Assembly: GCF_001625195.1 (NCBI RefSeq) | Contig: NC_054389.1 | Location: 1,550,001 to 1,614,000 of the forward strand | DNA: 64,000 nt | Direction of reading: 5' to 3' | Origin: Drechmeria coniospora | Taxonomy: Eukaryota > Ascomycota > Sordariomycetes > Hypocreales > Ophiocordycipitaceae | Shown: positions 22,320 to 31,553 of the stretch, one piece after another | Layout: each line of letters begins with the position of its first letter | How positions within the stretch are numbered: position 1 is the stretch's first letter | Position numbers and translations under genes: made by a program | The notes under the pieces: generated by a model | Databases searched by the model: none | What the model was told of the DNA's origin: nothing | Seen by the model: the letters and a program-made list of their open reading frames with translations, nothing else

Positions 22320-23134
22320 GGCTGAGGGGGCGGTGATCTTGGGCCGCAAGAGGCTGGACTGTGGTGCGTTGGAGTTGATCCAGCTACAGCTGGCTCGGGT
22401 TGAGTTGTCGCAGGTCGATTGTACGAAGGGATCTTGGTCGAGTGCCTGATACCACGACAGTCATGTGCAAGCACAAGCATGGAGGGCGTTTTGGTACGTG
22501 GTTGTGCTGTAGATGTTGTACTAATTCCTGGTAGAAGTATGCATGCGAACTCCTTCTATCGGCTTAACGGGGGCGGATCTTGACCTGTTTCGTGCTAGAG
22601 TCGATGGAATGCCACAGCAGGCAGGCACAGGCAGCATAACCCGGTACAGGCACGGAGCGCTTATTACTTGTACTTGAGTTACATACGTGTACGGAGTACT
22701 CTACTGTACTGTACTTACAGTAGGTGTACGGTACAGAGTACACGAGGTGTATTGCATGCAAGTACAGTACGTCTCTCTAGAGGTACAAGTATGGGTAGGT
22801 ACTTACCTTTGGTAGGTACATGTACTTCCAGTACAAGTTCTTAAGTGCAGTACATGTACAGTACTTGTAGCCCCCCCACTGTATCCTCCCTCACACTGCA
22901 GTTCAAATATTAACCCACACAAGGTGCGGAGTACAACTAAATGTACGGAGTAGCTATTGCCAGTAATTACTGTACATCTACATTCACGACAGGCCTCGTC
23001 GCGCGTGGGAACTTGAACGTCTGCGACCTCTCCCCTCCCATGTACTGTTACACTGACGAATAGAAATTCGCTGCTCCTTGTGCCTGTCTATTCGACGTGC
23101 CTCTGACTCACCGTCGTCAAGGTACAATAGTAGT
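22320..23134. promoter_or_regulatory. Divergent region MOB3/ZNG1 with GTAC-rich island
   Basis: About 815 bp between two divergent starts. The centre (22671-22982) is a GTAC-rich island; the flanks are the two promoters. Confidence 0.55.
22671..22982. repeat. GTAC-rich repeat island B
   Basis: Words include GTGTACGGAGTACTC, GTACTGTACTTACAG, GTAGGTACATGTACTT, GCAGTACATGTACAGTACTT and ATGTACGGAGTAG. No regular period. Confidence 0.8.
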
Positions 23135-24541
23135 ATGGATTTTGATGACGATGCCCCGCCGGAGCTGGTTGAGACCGCGCAGCGACTGCAGGATGAAGAA
23201 GTAAAGGTCAAGGTGCCCATCACCATCGTGACAGGTATGCATAAAGTCTCTTTGGACCTGCTGTCTAGAAAGAGCACCTAATGCTAACATGCATACCTAA
23301 TCACAAAGGATATCTGGGCGCAGGCAAGACGACGCTGTTGAACTACATTCTCACAGCACAACATGGCAAGAGAATCGCCGTCATTATGAATGGTTTGCAT
23401 GTCCGTGATGCCGTCGCCGAATGCGTGTGATAACATCTTGACCAGAATTTGGAGACTGTGAGTTTCGGACCATGTCCATGTCCACGGGAAGAGGGTTCTG
23501 AGGCAAGTGTAGCGCTCGACATCGAAAAGTCCCTGACGGTCAACACGGGCGATGAGAAAGTCGAGGAGTGGCTTGAAGTTGGCAACGGTTGCATCTGCTG
23601 CTCGGTCAAGTGCGTCACCGGCAATGTTCGCATGCCCTGAGCTGACTGGTCATGGCCAGGGACACGGGGGTCAACGCCATCGAGTCACTCATGGCGAAGA
23701 AGGGCGCCTTTGATTACATTCTCCTCGAAACGACCGGCCTCGCCGATCCCGGCAACCTTGCACCGCTGTTCTGGGTCGACGACGGCTTGGGTAGCACCAT
23801 TTACCTTGACGGAATTGTGACCTTGGTCGACGCAAAGAACATTCTGCGCAGTCTTGATGATTCCAGCGGGAAATCCGGGACGAATGAGCATCACGATGAC
23901 CATGGCCCACTGATGACAACGGCGCACTTGCAGATCTCGCACGCCGACGTCATCGTCCTCAACAAGTCTGACTTGGTGAGCGATGAAGAGCTGAGACAAG
24001 TCACAGCGAGGATCGAGTCCATCAACGGACTCGCCAAGGTGCACGTGACAGAGAAGAGCGTCGTTCCTCAACTCGAGGGCTTCTTGCTCGATCTGCATGC
24101 CTACGACCAGGTCAAAGAGGCCGAGTTCGAAGTCAAGGGACATAGCCACCTTGATCCGGTGAGCCTTCCTGCCTGTCGTAGATGTCCTTTTTTCCCCGTT
24201 CGTCTGACAGCCTGCAGACAATATCCACCATATCTATCCCGGTTCCACGTCTTCGCCTAGATCAGCTCGAGCATGTCGACCGCTGGCTACGATCCGTCCT
24301 TTGGGACAGCAAGATTCCTCATGCAGATGAGGAGGGCGACTTTGAGATTCATCGATGCAAGGGTCGCCTGATATTCCAGAATGGCGACGTCAAAATTTTG
24401 CAAGGTGTGAGAGAAATATTTGAACTTATCGATTCCCCAAATGGTGAAGGGACGGATGCCTTGGAGGGGAAGATCATCTTCATCGGGAGGAAGGTGAAGG
24501 GTGTGGATTTTGAGGCAAGTTTGCGGAGAGCGATGGAATAA
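23135..24541 (+). CDS. ZNG1: ZNG1/CBWD-type zinc metallochaperone GTPase (CobW family)
   Basis: Six exons (23135..23234, 23309..23392, 23446..23457, 23513..23609, 23660..24158, 24218..24541) giving 371 aa. ZNG1 enzymes use GTP hydrolysis to load zinc onto clients such as methionine aminopeptidase. Walker A is GYLGAGKTT (34-42), the metal-binding CxCC motif is GCICCSVK (92-95), then ETTGLADP (Walker B region) and NKSDLV (guanine specificity). The C-terminal CobW_C domain includes HRCKGRL. The N-terminus has APPELV where animal members carry CPELVPI, the client-binding motif, so the cysteine is absent. Exon 3 is only 12 nt and supplies the EFGDS segment; every junction keeps frame. A His/Asp-rich NEHHDDHGP loop may also bind metal. 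Confidence 0.9.
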
Positions 24542-25092
24542 ATAAAAGATACAAAGTGCATGCATCGAATATCTGTGCGACCTCGTCGACATAGGCTCTC
24601 GGATTTCAGGACATAAAAAACTTTCAAGGAAGCGGCCTTGGGACAAGCGAGAACTAGATAATTATTTAAATGGAATTGGAGCACATACATAGTAGACGTG
24701 CAGTAGCAAGTTCCTGTTCAATGCTCCCTACGATTGAAGTATCAAGGTGCTTAATTAAGTACACACTGCACAGTACAGTAATACTCCGTACGGAGTAGTT
24801 GGGAGAGCAATGACAGACAGTGGTTGATGACGCGTGGACGTGATTGGTCAAATAATCCCCTTCGGGACGGACCCACTTGAATCCGGACAGCAAGTAATAT
24901 CAGTTGGTTGGCTTATTAGAGCCTTACCAAACCAGCCTTCCTCAACGACCAACCAGAGTATCCAGCATCGAAACTCCACTGACGATAACGGCGACGACGA
25001 CGAAATACGACTTATAGCCTACAATACCCACGTACCATCGAAACCTGCGGCACAGAGAGACTGGTCCGGCGCTCGCGCAATCCAGAGCAAAC
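24542..25092. other. Intergenic between ZNG1 and NOT2, one perfect palindrome
   Basis: Contains a short GTAC-rich segment (24751-24801) with an exact TACTCCGTACGGAGTA at 24782-24797; the rest is the ZNG1 3' UTR and the NOT2 promoter. Confidence 0.55.
24751..24801. repeat. GTAC-rich repeat segment C with 16-bp palindrome
   Basis: AAGTACACACTGCACAGTACAGTAA followed by the perfect 16-base palindrome at 24782-24797. Confidence 0.8.
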
Positions 25093-27414
25093 ATGAATCG
25101 TTCAGGTAGGTCCCATTCGGCTTGCTTCGTTGTGCTCTGTCATCGGCCCTCAACTGCCATTCCGTCAAAACGAATCGATTCGAGCGACTTGGATGGCATC
25201 CGCAGATGCATGGCACGCATCCTAGCGATGAGCAACTACGCGGATTCGCTCGATATTCAGGGAACCATCTCTAAAAGGTCAACTACGAATCCACGACTAT
25301 CGTTACCATCCTACCATTTCAGATCGCCCAGCTACGTAACGCAGCGCCCTTCAGTCTCCAGTCCGTCGTTCGAAAATGGCATCTGAGCAGGGAATTATTG
25401 AGAACATGGACATGCGACAATCATTGCACTGCTTTTGCCGTGCCTCTTTGCGCTCAGCCGCTTTCATGTTGTCGAACCTTTGGCGCTGACTGGGTGCTTT
25501 GTCCGCAGGTGCAGTACCGCAAACGATACGGGGGATGCCTGGCAGCTTCGGAGGCCAGCAACCGCCCCAGCAACAATCAGGCCGATCATCATCAAACCGG
25601 TTACCGAACGGGAAGATAGGTACGGGATCGAACGGGGCAATCGAGCTGGCCCGGTGGATCGTCAACAGCCGCTGACGGTGCATGGAGGACAGCAAATAAT
25701 AGTTCCGGCTGGGCTTTCGGAGGTGGCATCCCCATGGGAGGTGCTGGATTTCAGAGCCAGGCGCGACAGATGGGTGGCAACGTCAGCTTTGCTCAGAGCT
25801 TAGGCGGGTCACAAGCTGCGACTTCCCTGGATCCCTCGTATGTGCCAGCTTCATTCCCTGCCCCACCAACCGTCACATCGATGGCCGCGATTCCCACGAG
25901 GGTCAAGGCTCTTGACTTTCCGTGCTCCCACTTCACATTCCGATGGTCCACCCACACTCATCTTACGGGGGAACCGGGCAGCTGATTTCTTGACAGGGAG
26001 TTCCCCTCGTTATCAAACAGTTCGCAACAGAACACGGCGAACCAAGCGTCGATGTGGTCGGTGGCCGGATCCCGAAATCCCAGCGGGGCTGTTCAGCGCA
26101 ACCAGGGGACCTCGGTTTCCTCCCAACAAACGGAACAAGATGATTTATTCAACCCTGGGGCATCACGGATGCCATCCAACCAAGGTTCGTCATAATCACC
26201 TCGGATGAATGTCTCCGCCCACTCCCCCAACCTCATGAAAGAACGCTTTCAGCGACGGTGAGAATGCGATGGAGCATGATGCCAACTCAATGCCGTTATT
26301 AGGATTCGACTCGGTGCCCGCTCAGGCCCACAGAGGCAATGGCCTTCTGAACGCACTCTCTGCAAACAGCCGAGCGAACGAAGCGCGGTCACCACCCGCA
26401 GTGGGGGCATCTGGTAAAATCCGTTCCGTCCTCGCGCTACCTAGCCAGGCCGCTGACGTAGCCAGATCCTTCGCGGACGCAGGATACCAAGCAGAAATCT
26501 GCGCTGCTTCGAGACGGTGGCTTCAGCAACAAGACGTCTGCGGCAGGCGAATCGACGACCCAACCAGCCGGTGGCGAGTTGCCCTTGGGTGTTGCGGGAC
26601 ACGATGGCTCGGGCGAATCGTTGAAGTTGCGCAAGACGCGCCAATCACCGGACGCCGTCGACCCTCTTGCGGGCATGGCGTCGGTGGACAAATGGGGGAT
26701 AAAGGGCCTGCGGACACTGATGAACAACTACCCCGACTTCCACGCAATGGTGGTGGGAATGGACCCAAACACACTCGGGCTCGACATGACATCCCAAGAG
26801 TAAGAATTTGTGAAGATCTTGAAGGTGAAGGGCACGACGTCGGCGTGTACTGACGACCACAGACTCATCTCCCCTCAGATCTACTCCCTCTTCGACGACC
26901 AACCCCCCAGGCCGACAGTGACGTCCAGTAGGATTCGGTTACCGGACTGTTACTGCGTCACCAACGTCCAGTCGATCAACTCCAAAATCCAAAGTTTCAA
27001 CGAAGAGACTCTCTTCTGGATATTTTACAGCTGCCCAGCCGACACGAAGCAGCAACTGGCAGCAGTAGAATTGTGAGTGGACGGTTAAAGACGCCCGAAT
27101 GATGCTCGAAGCTGGCCGCTGATTTTTTTTGTTTCATTTTCTAGGCATTCGCGGAACTGGCGGTGGCACAAGAAGCTCCAAGTTTGGCTTACCAAGGACG
27201 AGCACATGACGCCCCAAATTCTGAGTCAAAGCCACGAGCGAGGGTACTATATCGTGTGGGACACCAACAATTGGCGGAAAGATAGGGTAGGACCAGCCTT
27301 TCACTCATTCACTCGCTCAATTGACCGGCTTGACGGCTGCTGACGGTGTCGATGCAGAGAGAGTTCACGTTGCATTACGTCGAGCTGGATACGTCGTTGG
27401 GACAAGGAGCGTAG
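25093..27414 (+). CDS. CDC36: CCR4-NOT complex subunit NOT2 (CDC36)
   Basis: Nine exons (25093..25105, 25509..25619, 25693..25837, 25997..26188, 26253..26413, 26466..26799, 26863..27072, 27145..27286, 27358..27414) giving 454 aa. NOT2 pairs with NOT3/5 in the CCR4-NOT deadenylase. The C-terminal NOT box is clear: VDKWGIKGLRTLMNNYPDF, GMDPNTLGLDM, ELISPQIYSLFDD, NEETLFWIFYSCP, HSRNWRWHKKLQVWLTKDEH and REFTLHYVELDT. The N-terminal half is Gln/Ser/Gly-rich with RQMGGNVSFAQSLGGSQ, EFPSLSN and GNGLLNALSANSR, which are recurrent in fungal NOT2. Exon 1 is 13 nt and intron 1 is 403 bp. Intron 4 (26189-26252) uses a weak GTCATA donor and is the least certain junction. Intron 5 (52 bp) resolves what first looks like a frameshift near 26414-26465. 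Confidence 0.88.
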
Positions 27415-28404
27415 ATGCATCCTTTGTCTCCTCGTACCGGCTGGGCTCCTCTTTCTAGGTGTTTGCATTTGCAGGGCTTGTCGAACAGATGTCTTGATGC
27501 CGCCTTCTGAGCTAATGGGCATCTTCGGCCTTCAGGGGCAGGGAAGCTGGCACGCTTGCGGCGTTACGAATGGGCCCGGCGGCCAGAGGACATTGGAATG
27601 CACGCATCTTATATCAACCTTGCGGCAGGCCGGCCGACAGCACCGCGATAGTGTGGCGCATCAAATCGAGGCGAGCTGCTTTGCAAACAGTAACGTTGTT
27701 GCCCGAACCCAGCACCCTGCGCCGAGTAGGATGCACGGTATATTCATTTCATGTGCATGGAATTTCGGGCGGAGGGGGAGCAGGTTGTCACATGCGACAT
27801 CCTTGGTGAGCTGTGGTGTTCGCATGTGCTGTGGCTTGTAGCACTACTTGTAGGTGTGGAAGGCTCGGTATCCGTATTGGTATTTGTTGCACTGCTCCAA
27901 ACCAGGAGCATGTACTCCGTACGGAGTATTAATACTTACTTGCACGTAAGTATGTGCATATTTAATACAGAACCGCAAGTAAGTACAGTACTCGGTGATA
28001 CAGTCAGCACATACTTACGGAGTACTCCGTACATGTATAGTTAAGTAACTGTACTGTATGTGCACCGTACTGTGCTCCGTAAGTACATGTATATTGTACT
28101 GCAAGTAATACTCCGTACTTGTGCCTGAATGGGCCTGGTGATAGTTTATCCGAGGATGCCCCGCCGACAGTAAGTACTTAGCGGTTCAGCTCTCCGCTGT
28201 TGTCACGAGATGAGGCAACGCCGATTGCGACCTCACGACATTGAAACGACCCTGCCTCTTGCCACCGTGCAACGCCAACAGGCTTGGACACCCATCCGGT
28301 CCCCATAGTTGTTATTTAAAACACTGCAATCACCGTGTTCACCTCGACATAGTCGATTATTCGTCTTCATCCATCCCAGACCCGGCAGCTCCGGACGGGA
28401 CACA
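27415..28404. other. Intergenic between NOT2 and Cue1-like gene with GTAC-rich island
   Basis: NOT2 3' flank, a non-repetitive stretch, then an island (27911-28122) and the promoter of the Cue1-like gene. No gene seen. Confidence 0.5.
27911..28122. repeat. GTAC-rich repeat island D
   Basis: Opens with the exact palindrome TACTCCGTACGGAGTA (27913-27928); continues with GCAAGTAAGTACAGTACT, CGGAGTACTCCGTACATG and ATACTCCGTACTTG. Confidence 0.82.
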
Positions 28405-29104
28405 ATGTCCGACGAACAGATCTCGCTGCCGTACCTGGCCGTCATCCTTGTCATCTCGGGGCTGATTATTCGGTATCTCTTCTTCTCGGGGCCTCCTGTT
28501 CGACGGTCGACTATGTCTACCGAGGCCTTACTGCGATCAAGGGAGGCCGCCGTCGAGAGGATACAGCAGATGTTTCCTCAGGCCGAGAGGCGGAGCATCC
28601 TATGGGATCTTCAACGAAACGGCGGGAACGTCCAGAACACGACGGAGCGGATCCTCACCGGTCGATTAGATACTGTAAGACTCCCTTCACCCCCTTTCCC
28701 TCCTCGCTGGACATGGATGAGCATGGAAGGACAGGGCAAGGACTAGGGCAATGCACCAAACCTGCTAATATACCTCGTCGCAGCCCCCCATCTCCTTCCA
28801 GCCGCCGCCACCTCCGCAAGACCGGGCGACGTCGGGAAGTAGCGCAACGTCGGCGATGAGACAGCCCGAGAAACCGGCGCAGCCTGATCTTATTGCACGG
28901 TACGATCTGAAGAGCAAGCTCGGCACCTCTGGCGCGACTGCTTCGGACTCCGACGAGGGGCACGGGAAAAAGGCCAAGGGGTGGAGCTCCGACCGGGACG
29001 AGCGGCAAGCGGCCCTAAAGCAAAGACGGGACGACATGATTCTCGCGGCGCGAAGGCGGATGGAGGCCAAGATGGCGGCCGAGAAGGCGACGCTGGGCGG
29101 CTGA
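28405..29104 (+). CDS. CUE1: Cue1-like ER membrane CUE-domain protein
   Basis: Two exons (28405..28674, 28784..29104; phase-0 intron) giving 196 aa. An N-terminal signal anchor lies at about 9-27 (PYLAVILVISGLIIRYLFF). The CUE domain at about 45-85 has the MFPQ motif and LQRNGGNVQNTTERILTG. A Pro-rich linker follows, then an acidic patch and a charged C-terminal helix (RDERQAALKQRRDDMILAAR) reminiscent of the Ubc7-binding region of yeast Cue1. Cue1 recruits and activates Ubc7 at the ER for protein degradation. Length, topology and domain order fit. Fungal Cue4 is an alternative name for the same family, and the choice between them is inference. Confidence 0.82.
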
Positions 29105-29720
29105 TTGCTTGCTAATGGGATATATTGTGACCTACCTCTGCGTGGCGTTTAAATCGCACGTGATGACGGTGATGGTGGATTTACCGACTCTTTGACCTCC
29201 TCCCTCCCTCCCTCCCTCACCCCCTCTGGCAAGGGCCAATTGATTGGGTCTCCGTTCTTTGCATCATCGGGAACCAAGGTACGCATACTGAGTTTAATGA
29301 AGCGCGTACGGAAACATATCTGCGAACCGACCCAGCGAGGATAATGGACGCGAGCATGGAAGATGATTGTGCGCACATGCAGAAAGCAGTCACGCCAGAG
29401 GCTGGCATTTGATTTTACTGTGGCAACGAAACAAACTGCAGAGCGACGTTGCGAAGCAGTTATTGCTCTCCAGATTCCATGTGTCTGCTCTGCTGATACA
29501 AATGCAAAACGATGTCACCGCCATGCTGAGATGGAAGCTGCAGAACACACCATAACTCCCCAAAGACCATCCACGATGTCCTCGAGCAATCACAGGCAGG
29601 AAAGCAAAGCAAAAAAACTAAACCACGCGGTCCGCATGGTCAGGATGACCACTTCCAAGCAAGCAGCATTGCACAGCCCCCCCACTGAAATCAACAGCAA
29701 AATTGACCTCACGGGCAACG
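29105..29720. other. Convergent intergenic region, CCTC microsatellite
   Basis: 3' flanks of two convergent genes. A (CCTC)n run lies at about 29197-29219. Nothing else recognised. Confidence 0.5.
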
Positions 29721-30452
29721 CTACACCTCGGCGCTGTTGCTGTCCGAATCGACGGAGACGGCAGCTTCGTCATCGCCACCGTCATCGTCGGAAAGATTCT
29801 TCTTGATCCTCTTCGAGGCGTGGGTGTTGGCGACACGAACTGCTGATTCGCTTGTCAGCATCATGTCTATGGGCGAGCATCCTAGCATGCCAGGAAGACC
29901 ACCTACCACTGCGTTCCCTCTTCACAGGGGTATTTGACAAGGCCCTTTTTTTCAGCCCTTTTGCTTCATCGTCGTCGTCGCTGTCGCCGGGGCGGACGAA
30001 CGCCTCCGACTTGTAGAACTTCTGGGACTTATCCGCCTGGGAGGCTTTGGGTCGACCTCTGCGCGCTGCCTTGGTGTCAGCAGGGAACGTCTACAGTGTC
30101 GCATGTGAGACTCACGAGCTGCCTTACGTTTGGTTGGGGTTGACACTGTTCCCTCGCTGGTCTCGATCTCGGCGATTTCTTTGTTCACCTTCGTCCACAT
30201 GTTCTGCATAGACTTGATGGTGCGGCCGGGGATGTTTATGCGGTTCCAGTTGATGCACCTGCCGTCCTCGCGAAGTTGAGCGATGATGCGGAGGAGAAAT
30301 TGGACCTGATTTGGAAGCGACTTAGACATGCCACTATGTTACTCCTCCTCCCCCCTCGTTTCATGAGGAAGCGAGGAAAAGGGGTGACGCACCTTGGCCT
30401 CATCAGTCCAGGCCATGATCTTGGTGGTGGGTGTTGCTTCGACGTCAGACAT
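29721..30452 (-). CDS. Small SANT/Myb-like nuclear protein
   Basis: Four exons (30452..30393, 30305..30116, 30065..29907, 29839..29721) giving 175 aa, frame exact throughout. The N-terminal half reads like a single SANT/Myb repeat: MAWTDEAKVQFLLRIIAQL, then INWNRINIPGRTIKSMQNMW with conserved-type tryptophans. It is followed by a basic AT-hook-like RRGRPKASQADK and two acidic runs (GDSDDDDEAKG, SDDDGGDDEA) separated by a KRIKKNL basic cluster. A DNA- or chromatin-binding role is likely from composition and fold, but I do not recognise a characterised orthologue. The AT-hook core RGRPK is assembled across intron 2, which uses a GTGAGT donor and a CTGAC branch site. Confidence 0.8.
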
Positions 30453-31553
30453 GGTGAATTCTCAAGTCCGAGAAGCAATGATGGAAGTGAGAAAGTCGAG
30501 GAATGGAAAGAAAGGGAAGCCAAGTGCAAGTCAGAGCAGGATGAAGCAGTCGTTGGAAAACAACAGCCAGAGTCGCGGTGGAGAATAAAAATCAGAGAGA
30601 AGCAGAGAAGAGAAGAGAGGGGGGGGGATGAGCGAGAGAGAAACAGAAAGTTATTTCCACCGCTCGCGTGCCTCATAATGAGAGCAGGGGCACTTGTTCT
30701 GTTCAGCCAGCAACACTCACAGCAACGATAGCGGTAAGGGCAGAACCTCCCTAGGCAATGGCGGACATTCGAGCAAAAGTTGATGTGCCTACGACGATAT
30801 AAGGTACGTTCGAACCCGCATTTGGTTTTTGTGTGGTGTTTATAGTTATTCCTGGAATATACGTTCGATCTACTTATGAGAGATATAAATCGAGATATTT
30901 GGAACACTTGGAACCGCAATCCCAGAAAGGAGACCTCGAACCCAAATGTCTGCCTATTATGCTATCGCAACGTAGTGTTTGCCCTGTCATGCTTCTCGGT
31001 TGGAAATTATGATGCGTCTCCGACAATTTTCATGCCACCTTCTTCTCCTTCGTCGCCGTGATCGCACTCGTGACCTTCAAACCTCTCCCCTCGGTGCCGC
31101 CCAGCCAACGATGAACCGACCGCCCGCTGTCATGCCTCCATCCGATCCATCTCGGTCCAGCAGAGACATGAGGCGAGAACTCAGCCATGGCATGGATCAG
31201 AAAGAAATCGAGTCCCAATCCCCTTCGAAGATGCGCGTACCCAGGATCGCGCAAGGCTCTCCAACCGATTCGAGGCCCAATCCGACACGATTTTCATGGC
31301 CCGCCTCAAATCGTCGCATTGCCTGCATGCTCCATTCGATCTGCTTCGCCTCCTGCAGACGAAAACCCCTGGTCCAAACAGCATGCAATCGTCATAACTT
31401 AGCCGTTCCATGGGTATGGCTTCTCATCGTCATCGCCGGAGATGAGGTGATTGGGTTAAGCCGGCAAGATGAATGAAAACAGCTCACTTCATCAGCCAGC
31501 TTTCGTCCTACCCAGCAACCGTTCTCGAGAAGGTGCAAAGGCAGCCAAACGTT
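30453..31553. other. Intergenic, no supportable gene
   Basis: 1.1 kb upstream of the SANT/Myb-like gene and downstream of the DnaJ gene. Contains a purine-rich stretch with a G9 run (30619-30627). A 165-codon plus-strand open frame (30979-31476) lacks motifs and has a biased composition, so it is not called. Confidence 0.45.

Noticed and set aside
26269..26853. Apparent frameshift in NOT2
   Set aside because: One long frame seems to run past the NOT box in the wrong frame, but a 52-bp intron at 26414-26465 with a CTGAC branch site restores the frame, so the gene is intact.
30979..31476. 165-codon open frame upstream of the SANT/Myb-like gene
   Set aside because: No motif, mixed basic/Ser composition, no extension by splicing, and it lies in an intergenic region.
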